A stretch of DNA of 64,000 nucleotides. Origin: Flavobacteriaceae bacterium (GTDB lineage Bacteria > Bacteroidota > Bacteroidia > Flavobacteriales > Flavobacteriaceae). The DNA lies in assembly GCA_021648755.1 (NCBI GenBank), contig JAKISG010000003.1, positions 1-64,000 of the forward strand, given 5' to 3'. A program made the position numbers and the translations under genes. Numbering within the stretch: the first letter of the stretch is position 1; each line of letters starts with the position of its first letter. This document shows positions 29,493 through 38,732 of this stretch, in pieces. A model generated the notes under the pieces. That model worked only from the letters and a program-made list of their open reading frames with translations. It was not told where the DNA came from and made no database searches.

Positions 29493-31232
29493 TTAATTAG
29501 ATTGTTCAATAAATTTATTAAATTTCTTTTCTATTAGTAGATTATTGCATTGGTGTTCGTAAGAATCTACGGCTTCTTGGATACTCATAAAGTAATGATT
29601 AAAGTTAATTTTATCTATAATGCCTCCTTTTTTCATAGCATCTCTAACTGGACCTTTTATTCCAGAAAATACAATTTTTATACCTTTATGTTGGTATAAA
29701 TCGATAACTTCTTTTAAGGTATGTACGCCAGAACTATCTAGATTATTCATACCTTCACCATCAATAATAATTAATTTTAATTTATTTCCTTTTTCAACAA
29801 CTAGTTCTTCTAATTTATCTTTAAAAAATGTAGTATTTGCAAAATACAATTGTGCATCAAACCGCATAATTAAAATATCTTCTTTCAAGGTAATTTCATT
29901 ACCAAAGCGAGCTATATTTCTATAAAAATGCGTTCCATGAATGTTTGCTAAAATGGCTACGTGAGGTCTTGTAGTTTTGAAGATTACAATTACTAAAGAT
30001 AAAATCACACCTAAACCTATTCCTTTTTCAATACCGATAGTTAGTGTTGCAAAAAAGGTGATTAGTAATAAAAAAAAGTCAGTTTTATTACTTTTCCATA
30101 AATGAATTACTTCTTTGTAATCTATTAACCCAAAAACAGCAACCATAATAACAGATGCCAAAATGGCTTTTGGTAAATTATAAAAAAAGGGGGTTAAAAA
30201 TAATAATGTAATTATAATTAAGAGTGCACTAATAATCGATGATAAACCTGTTTTTGCTCCAGCTTTATTATTTATTGCAGTTCTTGAAAACCCGCCTGTT
30301 GTAGGGTATGATTGAAAAAAAGAGCCAACTATATTTGATAAGCCTAAGCCTATTAATTCTTGATTTGGCAAGACTTTATAATCTCTATGCTTAGATTGTA
30401 TCGCTTTTGCAACTGCAATACTCTCCATAAAACTAACCAATGCAATGGTTAAAGCCATGGGTAATAAACTGTACATTAAGGTTGTATTTAAATTAGGTAT
30501 TTCAAAAATTGGTAGTAGGTTAGGAATATCACCAATAATTATAATGGCATTTTTTCCTTTATCTAAATCTAGAAAAGTAACTGCAAGTACTCCAAAAATT
30601 ACAGCAAACAGTTGAGTAGGTAGTGATTTTTTTATTTTTTTGATTCCAATAATAATTAGTATGCCTATTATGCCAATTGCAAAAGCAATCCAATTTATTT
30701 CATTAAATTTATCATAAGTATTCATCAATATTTTATTAATATGATGTGATCTAGGTATTTTAACACCCAATAAATTTTGTAATTGACTTAAGCCAATAAT
30801 TATAGCCGTTGCAGAAGTAAACCCACTAATCACTGGATGTGAAAGAAAATTAACTAAAAAACCTAATCTAAAAACACCTAGTAAAAATTGAATTGCACCA
30901 ACTAAAAAAGCCAATAAAATAGCATACATGATATACTGTTCGATAGAAAGCCCAGTAAAAGAACCTATTGTAGTTGCAGTTAATAAAGAAACTATAGCAA
31001 CTGGACCAACAGCTAATTGTCTAGAAGTACCAAAAATAGCATAAATTATTAATGGGGTTATAGATGCATATAGACCATAAACTGCTGGTAATCCTGCAAT
31101 AATTGCATAAGCAATACCTTGTGGAACTAACATTACCCCAACAGTTAAACCTGCTTCTATATCACCTTTAAACCAATCTTTTTTATAGTTTGGTAACCAA
31201 TTTAATATTGGTAAAATATTTTTGAGTTTCAT
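29493..31232 (-). CDS. SulP family anion transporter with STAS domain (SulP1)
   Basis: 579 aa. The transmembrane domain (about 10-410, some 14 segments) begins with the SulP signature region GLTVGVMLVPQGIAYAIIAGLPAVYGLY. The C-terminal STAS domain (about 440-555) has the conserved phosphorylatable Ser in NNLDSSGVHTL. Family members carry sulfate, bicarbonate or other anions, so the ion cannot be read from sequence; the neighbouring sulfur genes favour sulfate or sulfite exchange. Its promoter has the same CRP-like layout as the persulfide dioxygenase. A paralogue lies 89 nt upstream. Confidence 0.92.
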   Translation of the reverse strand: MKLKNILPILNWLPNYKKDWFKGDIEAGLTVGVMLVPQGIAYAIIAGLPAVYGLYASITPLIIYAIFGTSRQLAVGPVAIVSLLTATTIGSFTGLSIEQYIMYAILLAFLVGAIQFLLGVFRLGFLVNFLSHPVISGFTSATAIIIGLSQLQNLLGVKIPRSHHINKILMNTYDKFNEINWIAFAIGIIGILIIIGIKKIKKSLPTQLFAVIFGVLAVTFLDLDKGKNAIIIIGDIPNLLPIFEIPNLNTTLMYSLLPMALTIALVSFMESIAVAKAIQSKHRDYKVLPNQELIGLGLSNIVGSFFQSYPTTGGFSRTAINNKAGAKTGLSSIISALLIIITLLFLTPFFYNLPKAILASVIMVAVFGLIDYKEVIHLWKSNKTDFFLLLITFFATLTIGIEKGIGLGVILSLVIVIFKTTRPHVAILANIHGTHFYRNIARFGNEITLKEDILIMRFDAQLYFANTTFFKDKLEELVVEKGNKLKLIIIDGEGMNNLDSSGVHTLKEVIDLYQHKGIKIVFSGIKGPVRDAMKKGGIIDKINFNHYFMSIQEAVDSYEHQCNNLLIEKKFNKFIEQSN

Positions 31233-31266
31233 ATATAAAAATTAGTACTAATTATTTTATGAATTG

Positions 31267-31310
31267 CAAAGATAGTAATGCTAATATTTTTTTATGTAAT
31301 TAGAGTTACT
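31267..31310 (-). promoter_or_regulatory. Promoter of SulP1 with CRP/FNR-like box
   Basis: Minus-strand -7 box TATCTTTG (31274-31267). The dyad TGTAA-TTAGAG-TTACT (31295-31310) has half-sites identical to those at 29471-29486 and the same 20-nt gap to the -7 box. A further perfect palindrome ATTAGTACTAAT (31241-31252) lies between the -7 box and the start codon and could be a second operator. Confidence 0.6.
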
Positions 31311-31321
31311 AATTGAAAAAT

Positions 31322-33037
31322 TTAATTACATTCTTTAAAAGCTCTAACTTTACATGGTGTTTTTATCTTTTTATGAATTTCCTTAATTGCTTCTTTTTTA
31401 TTTGTAAAAAAAATATGATGTCCCATTTTTTTTATAAATCCACCTTTTATAAGCACATCTTGACTTATTACTTTTAAACCAGTAATGTAAATTCCTTTTC
31501 GGTTTTTTTGCCATTTAATAATTTCGTGTGTAAACCATTCTGCTGCACCTAAATCAATAAAATTTATTCCATTTGCAACAATTAAAATATGTTGTACTTT
31601 GTTTTGTTTGTAGGCATTGGTAAAAAAAGCAGAAATTTTTTCAATAGAGCCAAAATATAGAGAGCCATCAATTCTAATAATTTTTAAACTACTACATTCC
31701 ACAGCATCTTTATCTCTTATTTTGTTAATTAATCTATTTTTGTTATCTACTGCTAAAGTAGCAATATTTGGTTTAGAAGTTCGCTCCATATAGAAAAAGA
31801 AAGATGTAATAATTCCTGCTAATAAAGCGAATTCTAAATCAAAAAATAAAGTTCCGACTAAGGTAATTACTAAAACAATTAATTCTTTACCACTACTTTC
31901 CCATACTTTTTTTATTTGATGAAAATCGATTAGATTGTAGCCAACTAATAAAATAATACCACCCATTGTAGCCTTTGGCAAATAAGATGCATATTTGGCA
32001 AAAAGTAATAAGGCTACCATTAAAAATAGAGAGGCAAGGATAGCGGCCATTGGTGTTTTTGCACCTACTTGATAATTAACACCTGAGCGTGTAAATGAAC
32101 CTGATCCTGCATAACTAGAAAAAAAACTAGCAATTAAGTTGGATAATCCTTGACCAATAAATTCTTGATTACCATCAATTTTTTGATGTGTATTTAAGGC
32201 TATTGATCTACCTATTGCAGTGGCTTCAATCAAACCTAATAAAGCTAAAATCATTGCGCCAGAACTCAATAATTGAACATTTTCAAAATTTAAATCTGGT
32301 ATTCTAAATGGAGGTAAATTAGATGGTATTTTTCCAACAGTTTCAATTCCGTTTGCATCGCCTCCGAGAAAAATAGCCAGTAAACTTCCTAAAAGCATTG
32401 CAATTAATAAGTAATAACGAGATAATGGTTTTATCAAAAGTTTAATGATTAATGCAATAACTAATGTACTTATAGCAATTCCAAAAACATACCAATTTGT
32501 TTCTGAAAAATGTTTAATGATATAAGTAATGATATCTAAAATGGTATATCCTTGTGGTACTTTTATACCAAAAATATGTTGCATTTGTTTAAATGCAATT
32601 AAGATACCTGCTCCAGCTGTAAATCCAATTATTACAGAATGTGAAACAAAGTTTACTAATTTTCCCATTTGTAGTAAACCCATAGCAAATTGAAATAAGC
32701 CTGTTAAAAATGTTAAAACCAATGCCATTGAGATAAATGCTGGTAAATCGGTTTCTGGATTTAAGTTTAATTTTACTAAAGTCGAATAAACTACAATTGA
32801 AATTGCTGTTGTTGGACCAGAAATTAAATGATAGGAAGAGCCAAATAATGCTGCAATAATAGGTGTTATCATTGCTGTGTAAAATCCGTAAATTGGTGGC
32901 AAACCAGCAATCATTGCAAATGCTACTGCTTGTGGAATTACGATTATTGTCCCTGTAATTCCTGCAATAAGATCATCTTTTATAGATTTTTTTGCTAAAG
33001 GCAGCCATATTAAGAATGGAAATATTTTATTTATCAT
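31322..33037 (-). CDS. SulP family anion transporter with degenerate STAS domain (SulP2)
   Basis: 571 aa. The membrane domain starts with DDLIAGITGTIIVIPQAVAFAMIAG and matches SulP throughout. The C-terminal STAS domain (about 435-545) reads FIDLGAAEWF where SulP1 has LDSSG, so the conserved Ser is missing and control through that residue is lost. The C-terminus ends in a short Cys- and Lys-containing tail. It is preceded by the GTAGCC palindrome also found before the AAA ATPase gene, rather than by the CRP-like promoter of SulP1. The two SulP proteins are only moderately similar, so this is an old duplication or separate acquisition. Confidence 0.92.
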   Translation of the reverse strand: MINKIFPFLIWLPLAKKSIKDDLIAGITGTIIVIPQAVAFAMIAGLPPIYGFYTAMITPIIAALFGSSYHLISGPTTAISIVVYSTLVKLNLNPETDLPAFISMALVLTFLTGLFQFAMGLLQMGKLVNFVSHSVIIGFTAGAGILIAFKQMQHIFGIKVPQGYTILDIITYIIKHFSETNWYVFGIAISTLVIALIIKLLIKPLSRYYLLIAMLLGSLLAIFLGGDANGIETVGKIPSNLPPFRIPDLNFENVQLLSSGAMILALLGLIEATAIGRSIALNTHQKIDGNQEFIGQGLSNLIASFFSSYAGSGSFTRSGVNYQVGAKTPMAAILASLFLMVALLLFAKYASYLPKATMGGIILLVGYNLIDFHQIKKVWESSGKELIVLVITLVGTLFFDLEFALLAGIITSFFFYMERTSKPNIATLAVDNKNRLINKIRDKDAVECSSLKIIRIDGSLYFGSIEKISAFFTNAYKQNKVQHILIVANGINFIDLGAAEWFTHEIIKWQKNRKGIYITGLKVISQDVLIKGGFIKKMGHHIFFTNKKEAIKEIHKKIKTPCKVRAFKECN

Positions 33038-33049
33038 TATTATATTGAA

Positions 33050-33099
33050 TTATAAGTAGCCAAAACAAGTGTTTTATGAGTGTTTCTGGCTACTTATAA
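33050..33099 (-). promoter_or_regulatory. Bipartite palindrome before SulP2 (second copy)
   Basis: TTATAAGTAGCCA (33050-33062) and TGGCTACTTATAA (33087-33099) form a perfect 13-bp inverted repeat with 24 nt between the arms. The element ends 12 nt before the SulP2 start codon and lies 9 nt after the ATPase stop codon. A weak -7-like TTGTTTTG (minus strand, 33068-33061) overlaps the proximal arm at the place where the other copy has a perfect box. Confidence 0.65.
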
Positions 33100-33108
33100 A
33101 TACATTTT

Positions 33109-34533
33109 TTATGTTGTTTTATTAAATAAATCATCTATAACTATCTGATTTTGTACATACTGTAAACTATATTGATTTTGCTTAACACCATAAGTCGTAA
33201 TCATTGTTATAAAAATATTTTTTTTGGTTTTAGTTTTAATTTTAAAAGTATTTACTTTATTTCTTAATATGTTTGCATAGGATTTACTAATTAAAAACTT
33301 GTCATTATAAAATTTAATTTCACATAAATTAATAATATTATCTGCTCTGTCTATTAATAAGTCTATTTGTGCTCCTTGATGTTTATTCTTTTCTACCCAA
33401 CTTCCAGAAATTGTATGTATTCCAGCTATTTTTAATCCGACTCTAATTTGATTAATATGTTTTAAACAAATTGTTTCAAAACTAAATCCTGACCAAATTT
33501 TATATGAATTTTGGTTATAAATAGCTTGCCAATTCTCTTTAGAATTTTCATTAGAATTTTTAATGAATTTAAGATAAAATAAGGTGTATTCATCTGTAAG
33601 GCGAAATAACGATTGCCTTTTACCATCAAATGGTATTTGCTTTTGAATAAAACCAGACTCCATTAATTCTTCTAAAGTTTTAGTAACTGTTCCTCCAGAT
33701 TTAATTTTACTTTTTACTACAATTTCTTTTCTACTTAAACCCGATCTAACTTTTGATAAAATAGTAATTATAGAAATATGATTAGTTGCAAATTTAAATA
33801 AGGAATAAAAAATATTTTCAAACTCTGTTCTTAAAAATCCATCTTTTAAAAAGCATAAACGGTTAATAATTGTAACAACACTTTCTCCAGGTTTAATTCT
33901 TTCTAAATAATGAGGAATGCCACCCATACACATATAAATTTGTAAAATGTCATACCTACTTAGAATTACATTATTTCTCTTTAATAGCTGTTCAGTTTCA
34001 AAAAGGTTAAACGGTTGTAAATTTATTTTTTCGGTTATTCTATTATGTAAACCTCCTTTGCTTTTTATTATATTTTTAATCATGTATGATGCTGCAGAAC
34101 CACAAATTACAACAACTAAATCTTCTCTGTTACTAACAAAATTATTCCAAAAATTATCAAAGGCAGTCAAAAAATTAGATTTTCTACTATCTAACCATGG
34201 AAATTCATCAATAAAAATAACTTTCTTTTTTTTTAATTTATTCTTTTCAATAAATACCTGTAATTGATAAAATGCTTCTAACCAACTTGTGGGTTTTTTA
34301 TTGTTATTTTTTTTTTGAGATAAAAGAATATGAAAATTTTCTAATTGTATTTTTAAACTTGCATTTATTAAACCAGAAAAAGAAAAAATAATATGATTTT
34401 TATAAACTTGATTTATTAAAAAAGTTTTTCCAACTCTACGTCTTCCGTAAACAGCAATTAATTCTGATTTATTTGAATTTAAAGCATTGATTAACAGTTC
34501 TTGTTCATATATTCTGCCAATTAATTTATTCAT
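33109..34533 (-). CDS. AAA-family ATP-binding protein with DUF234 nuclease-like domain
   Basis: 474 aa from the Met of MNKLIGRIYEQ; the Met eight codons upstream (34557) lies inside the palindrome and is less likely. The N-terminal archaeal-type ATPase domain (ATPase_2) has Walker A GRRRVGKT (30-37), Walker B VIFIDEFPWLD and a sensor region VVICGSAAS. A winged-helix segment follows (about 245-300; SGLSRKEIVVKSKIKSGGTV). The C-terminal DUF234 domain shows a PD-(D/E)xK-like core, QIDLLIDR then LCEIKF. Family function is unknown, although many copies occur in archaea and Bacteroidota. Matching palindromes lie directly before and after the gene. The winged helix could bind them; that is inference. 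Confidence 0.88.
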   Translation of the reverse strand: MNKLIGRIYEQELLINALNSNKSELIAVYGRRRVGKTFLINQVYKNHIIFSFSGLINASLKIQLENFHILLSQKKNNNKKPTSWLEAFYQLQVFIEKNKLKKKKVIFIDEFPWLDSRKSNFLTAFDNFWNNFVSNREDLVVVICGSAASYMIKNIIKSKGGLHNRITEKINLQPFNLFETEQLLKRNNVILSRYDILQIYMCMGGIPHYLERIKPGESVVTIINRLCFLKDGFLRTEFENIFYSLFKFATNHISIITILSKVRSGLSRKEIVVKSKIKSGGTVTKTLEELMESGFIQKQIPFDGKRQSLFRLTDEYTLFYLKFIKNSNENSKENWQAIYNQNSYKIWSGFSFETICLKHINQIRVGLKIAGIHTISGSWVEKNKHQGAQIDLLIDRADNIINLCEIKFYNDKFLISKSYANILRNKVNTFKIKTKTKKNIFITMITTYGVKQNQYSLQYVQNQIVIDDLFNKTT

Positions 34534-34541
34534 AAAAAATA

Positions 34542-34595
34542 TTTTATAAGTAGCCAAATATACAATAAAAATACTTGATTTGGCTACTTATAAAA
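34542..34595 (-). promoter_or_regulatory. Bipartite palindrome and -7 box before the DUF234 ATPase gene
   Basis: TTTTATAAGTAGCCAAAT (34542-34559) and ATTTGGCTACTTATAAAA (34578-34595) form a perfect 18-bp inverted repeat. Measured between the GTAGCCA and TGGCTAC cores the spacer is 24 nt, exactly as in the copy at 33050-33099. On the minus strand a perfect -7 box TATATTTG (34562-34555) overlaps the proximal arm, and the distal arm covers the -33 region, so a protein bound here would control the promoter. The start codon is 8 nt downstream. Confidence 0.7.
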
Positions 34596-34625
34596 ATTTT
34601 GTTATTTAATTTTTTAACATAGCCG

Positions 34626-37085
34626 TTACTTATTATCTAAAATTATAGCTACCATTCTTAATTCTCCGTAAGAAAATTTATCATCAATTTTATTTTTTAA
34701 TTCTGAAAAACCATCATATTTAATAGTTTTCATTATTTTTTTTAATTCTAAATATTTTTCTTTGGGTATTAATTCGGTAATTTTTATGTCGCCAGTTTTA
34801 ATATAGTTTGACAAATGTCCTTCAATTGTTGTTTTTGTAAAACCTCTTTCTTTAGCAATTTCTTCTACAGTTTTACCACTTTTAAACAAATTAAAAGAGT
34901 GTTTTTTTGTAGTAATACTTTTAGGTTTTGTATCTATGCTCTCGGGTTTGTTTATGTAAACTTCTTCTTTTGGTGTGGTTTTATTTTCTAGTACATATTT
35001 ATTAATAATTTCAAGAATTTTATCACCATATTTTTTTACTCTAATTTTTCCCATACCATTAATTTTTTTTAATTCAATTGGGGTCTTTGGAAAATAGGCA
35101 CACATTTCAAATAAAGAAATTTGCGTGAAAATTTGAAATGGTGGACAATTATCTATATTAGATAATTCTAATCGTAAAATTCTTAATTGTTCAAACAATA
35201 CAGGATGATCTGTATCAACCACATCTACTCTGACTTTACCTTTCTTTTTAGAGGTTATTATTTCTGATTCTTCTAAAACTGCTTTTGCTTTAATTTCTAA
35301 AAATTTAGAAGTGCTAAAATTTTTAGATAAACCCCAAAGGCATGCTAATTTTAATTTTAATAAAGTTTCTAAATTATCTAATTGCTTGGTAAAATCTTTT
35401 TTTACAGTTTTATTATCGGTCAAAAAAGTTATAGCATTTAATGGTTTTTTAATATGTTCTAAAGTGTACTCTATAAAATAATTAATTCCTTTATAAATAC
35501 GTTCTTGCACATTTTTATCTTCTTCTGGATTTTCTACATTTTCACTCAATTTCACCAACTGACTTTTAAATGTACTACTAACTTGCATTAATTTTACAAT
35601 TCCAATATCCTTTATTTGATTTAGGGGTTTAATAATATTACCTTTAAGACTAGTTTTATTTTCGTAATAAATATTGGTTAACCTTTGTATTGGATATAAA
35701 AAAGATTGATAACTAAATAAATCTTCTATCAAATTTAATTGATATATTTTTTTTGATTTATTTAAATCTTGTTTGTTTGGCAAGTTTTCTTCAACTTTAT
35801 TTGTAAATTTTATTACTCTATTGTCATTTATTATTGCATTGTTTGTAATTTTAGTTTTAAGAATGATGCCTTCTAAAGTTTTACAACGACTTAAGGCAAC
35901 ATAAGTTTGTCCGTGAGCAAAAGATGCTTCGGCATCTATAATTGCTTTTTCAAATGTTAAACCTTGACTTTTATGTATAGTTATTGCCCAAGCTAATCTT
36001 AATGGAATTTGTGAAAAAGAACCTGCAATATCTTCTTTAATTTCTTTAGTATCCTGATTTATAGAATAAGTAATGTTTTTCCAAATTTCTGATGTTGTAT
36101 CTATAATATTAGCATCTTCTAAACACTTTACACCAACTGAATCATTTTTTAAATAGGTAATTATGCCTATTTTACCGTTGTAATATCGTTTTTCTAGAGC
36201 ACTATCATTTTTAATAAACATGACTTGAGAGCCTACTTTTAGTTTTAACTTTTCATGGGTAGGGTAGGCATATTCATTAAATTTACCTTTTATTGTTGCT
36301 TTATAAACCTTATCGTTAACATCTAATTTGTTTAATTCAAAATCATTGATTGTGTTGGCTCTGTTATTATGCGTTGTTAAGGTTATATAACCATCTTCTT
36401 TTTTAGGTGAAAATTTAGGTTGATAACGTTCATTTAATTTATTTGCTGCTGTAACTGATAGTCTATCATTCCTAATTTCATTTAAAATATTAATAAATTC
36501 TTGATTGTCTTGTCTATAAATATGCTTGAGTTCAATGCCAATAGTATTTGCTTTTTTATAGGTAATACTACTAAAAAAGTATGGTGTTTCGTAGTGTGGA
36601 CTTAACAAATCCCATTCGTAAGGTTTTACAACTGGAGATAGTTGTTGCAAATCGCCTATCATTAAAACTTGTACGCCACCAAAAACTTTATTCCGATTTT
36701 TATAACGTCTTAAAACTTGGTCTACCCCATCTAATAAATCAGCACGTACCATACTAATTTCATCAATAATTAATAAATCCAAAGACCTAATAATATCAAT
36801 TTTAACTTTTCCAAACCTAAATTTAGATTTTTTTCCTTGTACTCCAGGAACAATTGGACCAAATGGCATCTGAAAAAAGGAATGAATGGTAACACCTTTT
36901 GCATTAATTGCTGCAACTCCTGTTGGAGCAACAACAACTAAACGTTTATTGGATTCTGTTTTTATTTTATGAAGAAAAGTTGTTTTACCAGTACCTGCTT
37001 TTCCTGTAAGAAAAATATTTCTATCCGTTTTTTCTACAAAGTTTAAAGCTAATTCTAATTCTGGGTTAGTTATATCTTCTTTCAT
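34626..37085 (-). CDS. Pif1/RecD-like helicase with HRDC and HTH domains
   Basis: 819 aa. The superfamily 1B helicase core (about 1-430) carries Walker A GKAGTGKTTFL (28-38), LLIDEISMVRADLLD (motif II), GDLQQLSP and the C-terminal motif AITIHKSQGLTFEKAI plus YVALSRCKTLEG. After a helical linker comes an HRDC domain (about 645-715; LRILRLELSNIDNCPPFQIF, with helix-hairpin INGMGKIRVKKYG), then a helix-turn-helix domain of the HTH_40 type (about 735-800; LFKSGKTVEEIAKERGFTKT). The pattern resembles flavobacterial Pif1 homologues, predicted to unwind DNA such as G-quadruplexes or R-loops. No signal peptide. Confidence 0.93.
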   Translation of the reverse strand: MKEDITNPELELALNFVEKTDRNIFLTGKAGTGKTTFLHKIKTESNKRLVVVAPTGVAAINAKGVTIHSFFQMPFGPIVPGVQGKKSKFRFGKVKIDIIRSLDLLIIDEISMVRADLLDGVDQVLRRYKNRNKVFGGVQVLMIGDLQQLSPVVKPYEWDLLSPHYETPYFFSSITYKKANTIGIELKHIYRQDNQEFINILNEIRNDRLSVTAANKLNERYQPKFSPKKEDGYITLTTHNNRANTINDFELNKLDVNDKVYKATIKGKFNEYAYPTHEKLKLKVGSQVMFIKNDSALEKRYYNGKIGIITYLKNDSVGVKCLEDANIIDTTSEIWKNITYSINQDTKEIKEDIAGSFSQIPLRLAWAITIHKSQGLTFEKAIIDAEASFAHGQTYVALSRCKTLEGIILKTKITNNAIINDNRVIKFTNKVEENLPNKQDLNKSKKIYQLNLIEDLFSYQSFLYPIQRLTNIYYENKTSLKGNIIKPLNQIKDIGIVKLMQVSSTFKSQLVKLSENVENPEEDKNVQERIYKGINYFIEYTLEHIKKPLNAITFLTDNKTVKKDFTKQLDNLETLLKLKLACLWGLSKNFSTSKFLEIKAKAVLEESEIITSKKKGKVRVDVVDTDHPVLFEQLRILRLELSNIDNCPPFQIFTQISLFEMCAYFPKTPIELKKINGMGKIRVKKYGDKILEIINKYVLENKTTPKEEVYINKPESIDTKPKSITTKKHSFNLFKSGKTVEEIAKERGFTKTTIEGHLSNYIKTGDIKITELIPKEKYLELKKIMKTIKYDGFSELKNKIDDKFSYGELRMVAIILDNK

Positions 37086-37187
37086 AAATGTAAAATCGTT
37101 ACTGGTTTGGGATTTTTATTCTGTAAATCTCTTGCGGATAAAAATTTATAATCTGTTTATCTTGTTTGCTTTAGAACTTTTAAAATT

Positions 37188-38552
37188 TTATTTTGTTTTT
37201 TCAAAAAATTCTTTCAATGCAACAAAATCATATGGTTTTGCTATGATTTTTTTATCACTATCTAATATAAAATATGCTGGAGTTCCTGTAACACCATAGT
37301 CTCGTACATATGTATTATCCCATTTATTATCTGTTTTACTTAATCCAAGTATATGAGTCATGTTTTCTAACTCAAAAGTTTCTTCTTTCCAGCCTGCTTT
37401 AGAATTAGTATCTTCAATGCCAATAGCAATTGTTTTTATATTTTTATTTGTTTTAAAGAATTCATTAAGTTTTGGTATCTCTTTTAAACAATGAGCGCAA
37501 GTAGAACCCCAAAAGAGAACCACGTAATATTCCGACTTTTCTAAAGTTTCTAAATTGTATGGTTTACCAAATACATCCCATTCAATATTTGGCGCAGGTT
37601 GACCAATGGCTGTTTTAAATAAACCATTGATTGTTTCTTTAAATTTAAGATCTTGTAATGCTATTGGTAATTTACTAAAATGATTTTTAAAAATATAATC
37701 GGTTATTTCTTTATTTTCTTGTTGTGCAAATAAATATAATAAAGATTGTATTATATCACTTTTAAGTTTATTAGATTCTATCTTATCTAAGGAAGTTGTA
37801 ATTGCTTTTTTACGTAATTTTATTTGTTCATCGCGATCTTTAGAATTAGTTAGATAAAGAACAAAGTCCATTACTTTATCAATTAATAGGGAAGATTTTA
37901 TAAGCGCACCATTATTAAAATCAATATTATCAAAATAATGAAATTTTAGATTTTCTAGATAAGCATCTGTATCTTTTATTAAATCTTCATTATAATGTCT
38001 TTTATTGGCATTTATAAAATTATAAACCAACATGCCTTTTGATTTCTTGCTAAAAATATTTTGCGTTGTATTTATTTTTATTAATTCGTCTATATAAATT
38101 TTATGTAGTATTTTTTCTTCATCAATATCTTTTGTTTGAAAATACTTAACTTGAACGGAATCTAATTTATTTTGAATTACGGAAACTTCATCTATATATG
38201 TTTGATATAATTTATTTTCATTAGAGGTGTTGAATTTCACTAAATCATTAGGGTAATCAGGGTGAAATTCAAAATCAATATTTTCGTTATTGTAAAGAAA
38301 ATCAATAAATAAATTTTTATTTACATCATATTCTAAACGATACATACCTGGTTTTGCATCTTTAGGAATTACTAATTTAAATTCACCATTAGTAATTACA
38401 GTATTAGTAATATATTTTTTATTAATCGTATTTAATTGATTTAAAATGATATATGAATAATTTTTTGTAGGTTTCATTTTGCCACGAATGGTGTCTTGTG
38501 CATTTGCTGTAAACGAAACTAAAACAATAATTAGTAGTATTTTTTTATACAT
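37188..38552 (-). CDS. TlpA-like periplasmic thiol-disulfide oxidoreductase
   Basis: 454 aa. The signal peptide (1-19, ending in ANAQ) is followed by a beta-rich DUF4369-like N-terminal part (20-100), a helical middle domain (110-310) and a C-terminal TlpA/AhpC-type thioredoxin domain (315-454). The redox centre is GSTCAHCLKE with Cys352 and Cys355, and GTPAYFILD supplies the cis-Pro. Such proteins are frequent in Bacteroidota and probably reduce disulfides of exported proteins; the client is unknown. It stands alone, divergent from sufS. Confidence 0.88.
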   Translation of the reverse strand: MYKKILLIIVLVSFTANAQDTIRGKMKPTKNYSYIILNQLNTINKKYITNTVITNGEFKLVIPKDAKPGMYRLEYDVNKNLFIDFLYNNENIDFEFHPDYPNDLVKFNTSNENKLYQTYIDEVSVIQNKLDSVQVKYFQTKDIDEEKILHKIYIDELIKINTTQNIFSKKSKGMLVYNFINANKRHYNEDLIKDTDAYLENLKFHYFDNIDFNNGALIKSSLLIDKVMDFVLYLTNSKDRDEQIKLRKKAITTSLDKIESNKLKSDIIQSLLYLFAQQENKEITDYIFKNHFSKLPIALQDLKFKETINGLFKTAIGQPAPNIEWDVFGKPYNLETLEKSEYYVVLFWGSTCAHCLKEIPKLNEFFKTNKNIKTIAIGIEDTNSKAGWKEETFELENMTHILGLSKTDNKWDNTYVRDYGVTGTPAYFILDSDKKIIAKPYDFVALKEFFEKTK

Positions 38553-38670
38553 AGGGTGTTGATTTTACTTTAAATTTTCAAGAATCATACCAAAATAATA
38601 TTTTATTTAAGTATTTGATTGTAAAAATAAGAAATTATAAATATATATTTGTTTATAGTTAGGTTAATTT

Positions 38671-38704
38671 TTTGTTACAAAATCAATTCATTTACTTAAT
38701 TTTG
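38671..38704 (+). promoter_or_regulatory. Predicted promoter of sufS
   Basis: TTTG at 38671-38674 and the -7 box TAATTTTG at 38697-38704, 22 nt apart, in full agreement with the Bacteroidota consensus. The leader would be about 25 nt. Confidence 0.55.
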
Positions 38705-38732
38705 TCGAATAGCTGTTATAAATAAAGAAAAA

